Shown: positions 9,403 through 16,965 of the stretch, in pieces
How the letters are laid out: every line of letters begins with the position of its first letter
Position numbering within the stretch: position 1 is the stretch's first letter
DNA from: Pseudomonas sp. G.S.17
GTDB lineage: Bacteria; Pseudomonadota; Gammaproteobacteria; Pseudomonadales; Pseudomonadaceae
Direction of reading: 5' to 3'
Assembly (NCBI RefSeq): GCF_038096165.1
Contig: NZ_CP151076.1
Coordinates: forward strand, 4,213,501-4,277,500
DNA length: 64,000 nucleotides
Program-made: the position numbers and the translations under genes
The notes under the pieces: generated by a model
Told to the model about the DNA's origin: nothing
The model's database searches: none
What the model saw: only the letters and a program-made list of their open reading frames with translations

Positions 9403-9414
9403 GGGCGAGTCCAT
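9403..9414. repeat. Third copy of the IS terminal repeat at the transposase start
   Basis: GGGCGAGTCCAT, identical to the right-end repeat at 10753-10764, overlaps the transposase ATG (9413). With the left-end repeat at 9336-9347 it forms an inverted pair around 55 bp, which could form a hairpin in the leader or provide an extra protein or RNA recognition site. Confidence 0.75.
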
Positions 9415-10516
9415 GAAAAAGCATACGACCAAAAGTAACGCCTTGTCTTCAGCCGACGTGTCGGCTTGTTCGACAGTGGCGGTAGATCTTGCCAAGAATG
9501 TGTTCCAGGTGGCCGGGGAAGATGCCCTTGGTCAGGTCATTTACGAAGAGCGGATCAAGTCACGCGAAACCTTTGTGGCCTTTTTACAAAAACTGCCGGC
9601 AGGCGTGACGGTGCTGATGGAGACCGGCCCTGGCGCGCAGGCTTGGGCGCGGCTGTTGCAAGCACAAGGCAATCAGGCGCGAATTTTACCGGCGCAACAT
9701 GTCGCCAAACATCGTAGCGGTGCCAAAAATGATCGCAACGATGTGCTGGCGATATTGCGTTCAGGACGAGATGTAAACATTGCGCCAGTGCCAGTCAAAA
9801 GCACCGCACAACTGGCCATGCAGGCTCTGCATCGTGCTCGACAAGGGTATGTAAGGCGGCGCACTGCAATGGGTAATCAGATACGCGGGCTGTTGCTGGA
9901 ACAGGGCATTGCCATGGCGCAAGGGGCGGTGACCCTCAGCCGAAATGTCCCACGTATATTGGAAGATGCCATCCAGCCATTGCCGGATATGTTGCGCGAG
10001 CTGATTGATGAAATGCTGGGCGAATGGAGCCATCTGGGTGAGCGCATCGATGTACTGACGGGCCGTCTGGAAGCAGCAGCGCGCGAAGATGAGACAGCAA
10101 AGCGTCTGATGACAGTGCGCGGCATCGGCCCAATCATCGCCACCGCCTTGCTGGCCAAACAGACTGAGCCTGAGCGTTTCGCCAATGCCCGAATGTTTGC
10201 TGCCTACTTCGGCACGGTGCCCGAGCAGCACAGCAGCGGGCAAAAAATCCGATTGGGAGGAATTTGCAGACGCGGAGATGGCTATATTCGCAGCCTGTCG
10301 ATTCAAGGAGCGCACGCCGTGTTAAGGCAGGTGAAGCCTGATTCGGAGCATCCCGATGATCGCCGGCTAAGACGCTGGCTAAGTCAGCATGGTCAAAAAG
10401 GAGCAGCCGTAAGGTTGGCCAATAGAAACCTGCGCATCGTCTGGGTGCTGCTGCAAAACAATCAGACCTATCGTCGTCAGCCTGCAGGTTGCCAGGAGGC
10501 GACGATGAATCATTAA
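9413..10516 (+). CDS. IS110-family transposase (DEDD + Tnp_20)
   Basis: A 367-residue transposase. The N-terminal RuvC-like DEDD domain shows D25 (VAVDLAKNVFQV), E70 (METGPG), D107 and D110 (AKNDRND). After a helical spacer, the C-terminal Tnp_20 domain begins at RLMTVRGIGPI (about 230) and contains the Ser273-Ser274-Gly pair where the IS110 nucleophilic serine is expected. The gene is intact and of full length, so the element may be active. IS110-family recombinases work with an element-encoded bridge/seekRNA; the candidate for that RNA is the 3' non-coding end. Confidence 0.93.
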   Translation: MKKHTTKSNALSSADVSACSTVAVDLAKNVFQVAGEDALGQVIYEERIKSRETFVAFLQKLPAGVTVLMETGPGAQAWARLLQAQGNQARILPAQHVAKHRSGAKNDRNDVLAILRSGRDVNIAPVPVKSTAQLAMQALHRARQGYVRRRTAMGNQIRGLLLEQGIAMAQGAVTLSRNVPRILEDAIQPLPDMLRELIDEMLGEWSHLGERIDVLTGRLEAAAREDETAKRLMTVRGIGPIIATALLAKQTEPERFANARMFAAYFGTVPEQHSSGQKIRLGGICRRGDGYIRSLSIQGAHAVLRQVKPDSEHPDDRRLRRWLSQHGQKGAAVRLANRNLRIVWVLLQNNQTYRRQPAGCQEATMNH

Positions 10517-10752
10517 TCAACAGAGTTCTGCCACCGGGGTGCTGAGTCACCTCAACCGCTGCTGAAGAACATTGACCCCAGGTCAGACCGTCGCGGATAG
10601 ATGCCTGCGGTCCTACTGGCCCTTTGAGGCCTTAACGTAATCGGCATACCGCGAGCTTACCCAATGTTGGCCAGAAGCCGTAACGCTTCCTCGAACAGGC
10701 CTTATACATAGATGCAACCGGGTAGCAGTGTTCAAAAGCAGGTTGAAAGTGT
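10517..10752 (+). ncRNA. Candidate bridge/seekRNA region of the IS element
   Basis: This is the non-coding stretch between the transposase stop and the right terminal repeat, the place where IS1111-type elements encode their guide RNA. Positions 10608-10616 read CGGTCCTAC, the exact reverse complement of the restored target junction GTA|GGACCG (9328-9330 joined to 10770-10775). Further on, ATACATA at 10704-10710 is identical to the right terminus (10763-10769), a possible donor-binding segment. The order target segment then donor segment matches published IS110 bridge RNAs. The ends of the RNA and its folding were not computed. Confidence 0.6.
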
Positions 10753-10769
10753 GGGCGAGTCCATACATA

Positions 10770-10860
10770 GGACCGGCTTTAGCCGGGAGGACGCCGATAC
10801 ATTCGCTGCATCTGTTTCCTCAAAGACACAGCCCTCCCGGCTGAAGCCGGTCCTACGGGA
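10770..10860. repeat. REPIN (right half of interrupted REP plus inverted REP)
   Basis: GGACCGGCTTTAGCCGGGAGG at 10770-10790 is the right part of the REP split by the insertion sequence. An inverted partner, CCTCCCGGCTGAAGCCGG, begins at 10833 and runs to about 10860. Together they formed a complete REPIN before the insertion. Confidence 0.85.
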
Positions 10861-10875
10861 TTTATCAAAGCCGTC

Positions 10876-11481
10876 TTACATCGGCGGGGTAAAACCATCT
10901 TTGCCGACCGCTACACCACGGGCGGATTTACCGTCATCGGCAGGGAACAGGACGATCTTCGCGCCGGCTTTCAATTCGCTGCGCTGACCCGGTTCAACAT
11001 AGGCGATCGGCACGTCTTCCGGTACCACCAATTGCTTCTCGCCGCCTTTGTACAACACGGTCAGGGTGCGGCCGTTGGCTTTGGACAATTTGCCGACCGT
11101 ACCGTTGGTCATGGTGCCGGTGCTGCCGTCGGCGTTTTCCCAGCCGTAGTGACCTTCACCGCTGCCTTTGAGGCTGGCTTCGAATACCGTGACTTCCAGC
11201 GCTTTCAACGAACCGTCGGCCTGGGGAATCGCGGCGGAACCGACGAAGCTATCTGCCTTGATCGAATCCAGATCGGCTTTGGACACCAGGCGGATCCCGG
11301 TTTTGTCAGTCAGCGTGATGGTCTGGTGCTGACCGGCGCGAGTGGTGTAGCTCAGGGTATCGGTCTGGACGCTGTCGACGGTACCGCGCATGGGTTTGAC
11401 CACAGGCATGTCAGCGGCCTGGGTCATGACAGCGGCGCTGAGCAACAGCAGGCCGAACGTAGTGGACAGTGCAGTCTTCAT
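10876..11481 (-). CDS. Periplasmic protein of unknown function, metal-regulon context
   Basis: A 201-residue protein with a clear signal peptide (MKTALSTTFGLLLLSAAVMT, ending QAA-D) and a mature part rich in beta-type repeats such as MRGTVDSVQTDTLSYTT and VGKLSKANGRTLTVLY, reminiscent of small OB-like DUF5666-type domains. I do not recognise a specific function. The start at 11481 has AAGGAAT upstream. It is divergent from a heavy-metal response regulator/sensor pair, and the shared 207-bp gap holds two CopR-like boxes, so it is probably a member of the metal response in the periplasm. No cysteine, histidine or methionine clusters suggest direct metal storage. Confidence 0.75.
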   Translation of the reverse strand: MKTALSTTFGLLLLSAAVMTQAADMPVVKPMRGTVDSVQTDTLSYTTRAGQHQTITLTDKTGIRLVSKADLDSIKADSFVGSAAIPQADGSLKALEVTVFEASLKGSGEGHYGWENADGSTGTMTNGTVGKLSKANGRTLTVLYKGGEKQLVVPEDVPIAYVEPGQRSELKAGAKIVLFPADDGKSARGVAVGKDGFTPPM

Positions 11482-11563
11482 GAGTGATTCCTTGGCAGGG
11501 TTGAATGTGCAGATTTGAGTTCGCAATCATCACCCCGCAACCGGCACTGAACCATGACCGGCG

Positions 11564-11615
11564 AATGACATTTTTGTCATTCGCCGCAGCGCCCGGATCA
11601 ATGACAAAAATGTAA
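11564..11615. promoter_or_regulatory. Two CopR/CusR-like operator boxes
   Basis: AATGACATTTTTGTCATT at 11564-11581 is a perfect palindrome and contains TGACA-N4-TGTCAT, the form described for CopR boxes. A second copy, TGACA-AAAA-TGTAAC, is at 11602-11616. Both lie in the gap between the divergent periplasmic protein and the response regulator gene, suggesting autoregulation and control of both directions. Confidence 0.65.
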
Positions 11616-11688
11616 CCGACAGCCCGCCGGGTCTTGGTTAGACTTGCCTTCCCACCCGGCGTGCTGCGCCTGAACAGGCGGAACCATC

Positions 11689-12384
11689 ATGCACATCCTG
11701 CTCATCGAAGACGACACCAAGACCGGCGAGTACCTGAAAAAGGGCCTCGGCGAATCCGGTTATAAAGTCGACTGGACCCAGCACGGCACCGACGGCCTGC
11801 ACCTGGCCCTGGAAAATCGCTACGACCTGATCGTGCTCGACGTGATGCTGCCGGGCATCGACGGCTGGCAGATTATCGAAGTGTTGCGCGCAAAACAGGA
11901 CGTACCGGTACTGTTCCTCACTGCCCGTGACCAACTGCAGGACCGGATTCGCGGCCTGGAGCTGGGTGCCGACGACTATCTGGTCAAGCCGTTTTCCTTC
12001 ACCGAACTGCTGCTGCGCATCCGCACCATCCTGCGCCGGGGCGTGGTGCGTGAGGCCGACCATTTTCATCTGGCCGATCTGGAACTGGATCTGCTGCGCC
12101 GCCGCGTCACCCGCCAGCAACAGGTGATTGTCCTGACCAATAAAGAGTTCGCCTTGCTGCACCTGCTGCTGCGTCGCGAAGGCGATGTGCTGTCCAGGGC
12201 GCAGATCGCCTCGGAAGTCTGGGACATGAATTTCGACAGTGACACCAATGTCGTCGACGTGGCGATTAAACGCCTGCGCAGCAAGGTCGACCTGCCCTTC
12301 CCGGTCAAACTCATCCACACCGTGCGCGGCATCGGTTACGTCTGCGAGGTGCGACCGTGCAGTCCCGACGCCAACCATCCCTGA
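11689..12384 (+). CDS. Heavy-metal response regulator (CopR/CusR/IrlR type)
   Basis: A 231-residue OmpR-family response regulator. The receiver domain (1-115) has acidic residues E7-D8-D9, phosphoacceptor D51 in VLDVMLPG, the TARD motif and K in LVKPFSF. The C-terminal winged-helix domain has [18 protein letters not shown] and ends [14 protein letters not shown]. These features, especially [20 protein letters not shown], are those of the metal-responsive CopR/CusR/CzcR group. Its stop overlaps the kinase start by 28 bp. The palindromic boxes upstream fit its expected DNA site. Which metal is sensed (copper, zinc, cadmium) cannot be read from the sequence. Confidence 0.9.
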   Translation: MHILLIEDDTKTGEYLKKGLGESGYKVDWTQHGTDGLHLALENRYDLIVLDVMLPGIDGWQIIEVLRAKQDVPVLFLTARDQLQDRIRGLELGADDYLVKPFSFTELLLRIRTILRRGVVREADHFHLADLELDLLRRRVTRQQQVIVLTNKEFALLHLLLRREGDVLSRAQIASEVWDMNFDSDTNVVDVAIKRLRSKVDLPFPVKLIHTVRGIGYVCEVRPCSPDANHP

Positions 12385-13769
12385 TCCTGCGCTCCAGCCT
12401 GGCCTTCGCGCTGGTAGCGATGTTTACCGTCAGCGGCGCGGGCTGGTATCTGTACGCGTCGATGAAACAATCAGTCATGCAGCGCACCGATCACGCCGTG
12501 CTGGCACGCCTCGATCACTTTCGCAAACTGCTGCGCTACGACCTGACCCTGGACAATCTCAAGGGCAGCCCGCAGCTGTTCGAGAACATGCTCGACAGTG
12601 AAGAAGACATTTTTTTGATTGGCGAGCCGGGCAAGGCGCCGGTGATATCGGTCAATCCGCAACGGGCGCCATTGCCGGAGTTGCCCGTCGTCCCGCAGGA
12701 CGTGGCATTGCGCGACACCGACCTGCGCAGCGGCACCAGCCTGCAAGGCGTGCCTTTAAGGGCAGCTTCGAGCACGGCACTCTCCGGTGGCGTTGAAGTG
12801 CGCCTGACCGCAGCGCATTTGATGGTCAAGGAAATGGCCATGCTGGAGAGCTTCCGGCAGCGGATTTATGCCGCCATTACCCTGGCCTTCCTGATCACCG
12901 CGCTGCTCGGCTACGTGCTGTTGCGTCGTGGCCTGCGCCCGCTGCGGCGGATGACTGCCCACGCATCGGACATCACCCCGGCGCGCCTGCATAAGCGCCT
13001 CGACAATCAGGACGCGCCGGTGGAATTGCAGCCGCTGGTGGATGCGTTCAACGCCATGCTGGAACGGCTGGATGATGGCTATCAACGCCTGACGCAGTTT
13101 TCCGCCGACCTGGCCCATGAAATCCGCACGCCGGTGGGTTCCTTGATGGGCCATTGCCAGGTTGCCCTGCGCCAGACGCGCAGCGTCGATGAATACCAGG
13201 CGCTGCTGGCTTCCAATCTTGAGGAGCTGGAACGCATTTCGCGACTGATCGAGAGCATCCTGTTTCTCGCCCGCGCCGATGAAGCCCAGGCGGCGATCGA
13301 ACGTAAGCCGTTGTGCCTGCAGGACGAGTTGCAGCGGATTGCTGGATATTTCGAGGGCCTTGCCGAAGAGCGGCAGTTGAATATCCAGACGTCAGGCGAC
13401 GGCAACTTGCAGGCCGACCCGATCCTGCTGCGCCGGGCGTTGAGTAATCTGGTGGCCAATGCCATCCGCTATGCTGACCCTGGCAGTGAGATTCTGGTGC
13501 GGGTCAAACAGCACGCTGGTCATTGGTTGATCGAAGTGGAAAATCAGGGATCGCCCCTGGCTGAAGCCGCTTTGGGCAAGCTGTTCGACCGTTTCTACCG
13601 GGGCGACGCCTCCCGCCATCAAAGCTCGGACTCCAACGGCCTGGGCCTGGCGATAGTCGCGGCGATCATGCATCTGCACGGCGGCCGGGTTGCAGTGGCG
13701 CAGCCGGTGGCGGGGAGGATTTGCTTTACGCTGGTTTTTCCAGCGGTGCCAAAACCTGCAATTGCGTGA
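12357..13769 (+). CDS. Heavy-metal sensor histidine kinase
   Basis: A 470-residue membrane kinase partnered with the preceding regulator. The first membrane segment is at about residues 15-35, followed by a periplasmic sensor region of about 130 residues and a second membrane segment at about 170-190 ([20 protein letters not shown]). Then come HAMP (about 190-245), an H-box [14 protein letters not shown] with H254, and a HATPase domain containing [14 protein letters not shown] and [18 protein letters not shown]. The layout and length match CopS/CusS/CzcS kinases. It converges on the PL7 lyase gene, with the tandem REPIN array between. Confidence 0.9.
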   Translation: MQSRRQPSLILRSSLAFALVAMFTVSGAGWYLYASMKQSVMQRTDHAVLARLDHFRKLLRYDLTLDNLKGSPQLFENMLDSEEDIFLIGEPGKAPVISVNPQRAPLPELPVVPQDVALRDTDLRSGTSLQGVPLRAASSTALSGGVEVRLTAAHLMVKEMAMLESFRQRIYAAITLAFLITALLGYVLLRRGLRPLRRMTAHASDITPARLHKRLDNQDAPVELQPLVDAFNAMLERLDDGYQRLTQFSADLAHEIRTPVGSLMGHCQVALRQTRSVDEYQALLASNLEELERISRLIESILFLARADEAQAAIERKPLCLQDELQRIAGYFEGLAEERQLNIQTSGDGNLQADPILLRRALSNLVANAIRYADPGSEILVRVKQHAGHWLIEVENQGSPLAEAALGKLFDRFYRGDASRHQSSDSNGLGLAIVAAIMHLHGGRVAVAQPVAGRICFTLVFPAVPKPAIA

Positions 13770-13781
13770 TCACTGACCCCG

Positions 13782-14295
13782 CTGGAGCGAGGCTTGCCCG
13801 CGATTCAGCCGACTCGGTGGCCCAGATGCACCGCGTCATCGTTCTTCGCGAGCAAGCTCGGCCCACAGGTTCAGCGTCCGTTGGAGCGAGGCTTGCCCGC
13901 GATTCAGCCGACTCGGTGGCCCAGATGTACCGCGTCATCGTTCTTCGCGAGCAAGCTCGGCTCCCACAGGTTCAGCGTCCGTTGGAGCGAGGCTTGCCCG
14001 CGATTCAGCCGACTCGGTGGCCCAGACCCACCGCGTCATCGTTCTTCGCGAGCAAGCTCGGCTCCCACAGGTTCAGCGTCCGTTGGAGCGAGGCTTGCCC
14101 GCGATTCAGCCGACTCGGTGGCCCAGATGCACCGCGTCATCGTTCTTCGCGAGCAAGCTCGGCTCCCACAGGTTCAGCGTCCGTTGGAGCGAGGCTTGCC
14201 CGCGATTCAGCCGACTCGGTGGCCCAGATGCACCGCGTCATCGTTCTTCGCGAGCAAGCTCGGCTCCCACAGGTTCAGCCTCGCTCCAACGGTGC
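13782..14295. repeat. Tandem REPIN array, five copies of a 101-bp unit
   Basis: Units begin at 13782, 13881, 13982, 14083 and 14184 (periods 99, 101, 101, 101). Each unit opens with TTGGAGCGAGGCTTGCCCGC and, after a spacer CGACTCGGTGGCCCAGATGC, continues with the near-inverse CTTCGCGAGCAAGCTCGG and CTCCCACAGG. Each unit is therefore a REPIN-like inverted pair. Copies differ at only a few positions; the first lacks two bases. The array ends with a terminal inverted half (CCTCGCTCCAAC). It fills the whole 549-bp gap between the convergent kinase and lyase genes. Confidence 0.93.
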
Positions 14296-14318
14296 CGGTG
14301 TTTTTCGCGCCGGACCAA

Positions 14319-14987
14319 TCACGCCTTCTTGTCGTGATTGATCGTCAGCTTGTAGAACGTCGCCGCGCCGCCTTCGCTGGCATAGCCGGTGTTGTCCTGG
14401 GTATAAACCCCTGCCTTGAAATACAGCAGTTTGGTGCTCCAGGTCGCATCAAGTTTGGCGCTCCAGACAAAGTCCGAGGCATTGACCGTCAGGTTGCCAG
14501 CCGGAGTCAAGTGGATGCTATAGCTGAAGCGTTGATTCAGCGGGATGCCCTGGGCAATGGTGATGACTTCGATTTCCGCATCCGGGCTGCGGCGGAATTT
14601 GGCGACGATGTTGCCGGTCTGGAGTTTTTCCTTGTACTGATATTCAACCTTGAGCAGCGGCTCCGTGCTCTGGTAGCAATGGATCTGCCCGATCACGATC
14701 TTGCCCGTCGAAGGCACCTGATTGACCATCAGCGCGGCCCTGAGAAAATTGTCCGCCTGCGAGTACGCCCAGTTGTTTACGCTGCCATCAGCCTTGGTCT
14801 CGCGCAACTCGGTTCTGGGATAGACGGCGTTTTCAGTGCGTGAGCCCGTGACCGGTGCCCAGAAAAACAGGGTGTCGCCCGAACGGAAAAAGCCATCCTG
14901 ATAACCGCCCAGCAGTTTGGGCGTCTCAATCGTGGCGGCAGGAGTGCCTACCGGTACAGACAGGTTCCACATGGCGAGATCGATCAT
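14319..14987 (-). CDS. Polysaccharide lyase family 7 (alginate lyase)
   Basis: A 222-residue protein that is a single PL7 beta-jelly-roll domain. All three family active-site motifs are present: R58-TELRE (60s strand), Q101-I-H103, and Y189-FKAGVYTQ-197 with the catalytic Tyr195. It would cleave alginate (polymannuronate or mixed) by beta-elimination. No signal peptide is present: the protein begins MIDLAMWNLSVPVG, directly with the fold. This is like the short PL7 enzyme PA1167 of P. aeruginosa (about 223 residues, from memory). It converges on the heavy-metal kinase gene and stands alone, with no alginate biosynthesis genes nearby. Confidence 0.9.
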   Translation of the reverse strand: MIDLAMWNLSVPVGTPAATIETPKLLGGYQDGFFRSGDTLFFWAPVTGSRTENAVYPRTELRETKADGSVNNWAYSQADNFLRAALMVNQVPSTGKIVIGQIHCYQSTEPLLKVEYQYKEKLQTGNIVAKFRRSPDAEIEVITIAQGIPLNQRFSYSIHLTPAGNLTVNASDFVWSAKLDATWSTKLLYFKAGVYTQDNTGYASEGGAATFYKLTINHDKKA

Positions 14988-15408
14988 TGCGTACTCACGA
15001 GGTGCGCTGGCGCACCGACAAAGTGTCTATATCGGGCTTTTGCTGCCCATTGGCTTCGTCTCGGAGTATCGGCAGGTTCTTCGCTTTAAATAGCGCCCAC
15101 GACAGAGTATTGGCGTCAATAAAACAGCACCCAATCGCAAAGGCTATTATTTGGCCAGTATTTGAGTCGGAACTTGTACAGCTTCATTTGAATGGCAGTT
15201 GTGAGCCCACGAGGCCTCTAAGCCGGGGCCGCGCGTCAGTTTTTTGCTGTGGTAGCGGCGCTGATACATTTTTTGAGGGGTATTTTTTGCGGGGATTGCG
15301 ACGAACGGTCGTATTTTTTAGCCCAGGAGAGGCACTTTTTTAAATTTTTACAGTCAGCCTGCGCACCAATGAGGCACAGGCTGACGGCTCAAGCGCCGTT
15401 CGCAGAGC
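14988..15408. other. 421-bp gap without a supported gene
   Basis: An AT-richer stretch between the 5' end of the lyase gene and the 3' end of the REC-HD gene. It holds the lyase promoter region and several T-runs (around 15239, 15268, 15283, 15313 and 15336). A 9-bp stem (15353-15361 with 15377-15385, GTCAGCCTG/CAGGCTGAC) sits just beyond the stop of the REC-HD gene, but the following minus-strand bases are A-rich rather than U-rich, so it is not a standard terminator. I see no protein-coding signal. Confidence 0.6.
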
Positions 15409-16752
15409 CTAGTCTGCGAGAACCGGCGCTTCCAGACGCACGAAAACCGTGTACTTGCTGGCTTCCATGGCCTCGAACGCAATCAGCTTCTGGATCAGTT
15501 GCTCGCTGAGCACTTTGCCAGCGTTGAGCAACAGCATGCCGTTGTCGGCGCTCAGGTTGCGTGCCAGCGCCATCCCCGCCTCCAGCTCGCGGGTGGTGAA
15601 GCCCTTGACCAGCGGGTCGCCCAGGGTCACGTCGCTCTGGTAGATCGCGCAGACCTTGATGAAGTCCTCCAGCAAGCCTGGATCGTACAGCCGCCCGCTG
15701 TATTTGCGGATGAAGGTCAGGGCTTCGTCGCTGTTCATCTGCCGCTCAAGGATCAAGCCATGCTGCAGTTCGATGAAATCCACGGCGAGCTTGAGCAGGC
15801 GCGAACCGAACGGAATGGCCTCGCCCTTGAGATGGTCGGGAAAACCGGTGCCGTCCCAGCGCTCCTGGTGGTGAAGAATCAGCCGCGCCGCATCCTGCAT
15901 CGGCTCCAGCGTCATCAGCACCGATTCACTTTTCTTCGGATAGCCACGATAGCGGTCGCGCTCAGTGTGATTGAGCAAGTCCGCCGGCGCACTCATCATG
16001 CTGTCGGTCCAGCTCAACTTGCCGATGTTGTGCAGCGCCGCCGCCATGCACAAGTCACGCTGGCTGGCTTCATCCATGGGATGGACCTGGGCGTACGTGC
16101 GGACCAGATCGATGATCTGCCGATTGGTTTGTTTATCGTGCGGCAGACGCTGGTTGAGCAGCACCGAGAACACCTCGGTGCTGGTCGCGTAGCTGCGCTT
16201 GAGTTCGTCGTAGGCCAGATCGAGCATGTCGGCAGTCTGTTGCAGCTCTGAAGTACGCGCCGCAACCCGGTTTTCCAAGGTGATATTCATCGACTGCAGG
16301 GCTTCGTTCTGCACCTTGGTGAGCTTCTCAAGCCGCACCCGCTCCCGTTCCGAATGCTGATGCGCAAACAACTGGCGCAGGGTCAGCAGCATCTCTTCAT
16401 CGTTCCAGGGCTTGCTGATGTAGCTATGAATTCGGCCTTCGTTGATGGCCTTGGCAATCATGTCCACGTCGGCGAAGCCGGTAAGCAGGATGCGCATGGT
16501 CGAGGGGTAACGTTTGTTGATCTCGGCCAGCAGCGTCGCGCCGTCCATGTTCGGCATGCGCGCATCGCTCATTACCAGATCAATATGCTGCTGCGCCATG
16601 ATTTCCAGCGCCTTGGCCCCGCTATCGGCAAGGAACAGGTTGTAGCCGTGAGAGCGCAGTAAGCGACGCAGGCTGCTGAGAATCAGCTCCTCGTCGTCTA
16701 CCAGCAACACATTGGGCTTGAATTCAACCTCGGAACCAGCTTGTTCGTCCAT
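15409..16752 (-). CDS. Response regulator with degenerate HD-GYP-type output domain
   Basis: A 447-residue protein with an N-terminal receiver domain (about 14-130, phosphoacceptor D63 in MSDARMPNMDG), a coiled-coil linker (about 130-190), then an RpfG-like HD domain (about 195-360) and a C-terminal extension. In active HD-GYP phosphodiesterases the metal-binding HD pair and HP motif are conserved; here they read H241-N242 (HNIGK) and YP (RYRGYPKK), while HHQERWDGTGFP (295-305) remains. The domain is therefore probably catalytically altered or inactive and may be a binding or signalling output. It is divergent from the peroxidase-kinase operon, suggesting it is a downstream partner of those kinases. 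Confidence 0.85.
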   Translation of the reverse strand: MDEQAGSEVEFKPNVLLVDDEELILSSLRRLLRSHGYNLFLADSGAKALEIMAQQHIDLVMSDARMPNMDGATLLAEINKRYPSTMRILLTGFADVDMIAKAINEGRIHSYISKPWNDEEMLLTLRQLFAHQHSERERVRLEKLTKVQNEALQSMNITLENRVAARTSELQQTADMLDLAYDELKRSYATSTEVFSVLLNQRLPHDKQTNRQIIDLVRTYAQVHPMDEASQRDLCMAAALHNIGKLSWTDSMMSAPADLLNHTERDRYRGYPKKSESVLMTLEPMQDAARLILHHQERWDGTGFPDHLKGEAIPFGSRLLKLAVDFIELQHGLILERQMNSDEALTFIRKYSGRLYDPGLLEDFIKVCAIYQSDVTLGDPLVKGFTTRELEAGMALARNLSADNGMLLLNAGKVLSEQLIQKLIAFEAMEASKYTVFVRLEAPVLAD

Positions 16753-16965
16753 GTCGACACCTTGATTAGCATTTATTTGTGCGCGTTAAGTTCCATCGCT
16801 ACCGCAGATAATGCGTTAGTCCATGAGCTTGGGGAAGGGCATTTATATTCGTCTGGCTGGCTCATTAAAATCCTGCGGCAGCCGAAATACAGTTATCGGT
16901 CCGGCGCTCTGCCCCGTCTGCACCGCTTTGCGCAAGCTCCACTCCATTGGCACAGGACGCTATAG

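Larger units (their letters stand above)
9331..10769 (+). mobile_element. IS110-family (IS1111-type) insertion sequence inserted in a REP
   Basis: An element of about 1439 bp. It contains one DEDD transposase gene and has 12-bp subterminal inverted repeats: ATGGACTCGCCC at 9336-9347 and GGGCGAGTCCAT at 10753-10764, each five bases from the end. Joining the left flank (...GCGCTTGTCGTA, ending 9330) to the right flank (GGACCGGCTTTAGCCGG..., from 10770) restores a complete REP like that at 9190-9225, with no target duplication. The boundary can be shifted by one A. Subterminal repeats, no duplication and a long non-coding end 3' of the transposase fit the IS1111 subgroup, members of which are known to target REP sequences in Pseudomonas. 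Confidence 0.9.

Noticed and set aside
10712..10987. 91-codon frame over the IS right end and REPIN
   Set aside because: It crosses the element boundary and both REPs, and has no coding character.
13782..14295. CRISPR array
   Set aside because: The units are contiguous 101-bp repeats without variable spacers, each containing a REP inverted pair. No cas genes are near.
13721..14843. Long open frames across the 101-bp repeats, giving repetitive Arg/Ser/Pro-rich translations
   Set aside because: The unit length is not a multiple of three, so all frames cycle through the same repeats. There is no ribosome-binding site, and they run antisense into the PL7 lyase gene.
15353..15385. Terminator after the REC-HD gene
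   Set aside because: The 9-bp stem is good, but on the minus strand it is followed by A-rich sequence, not a U-run.
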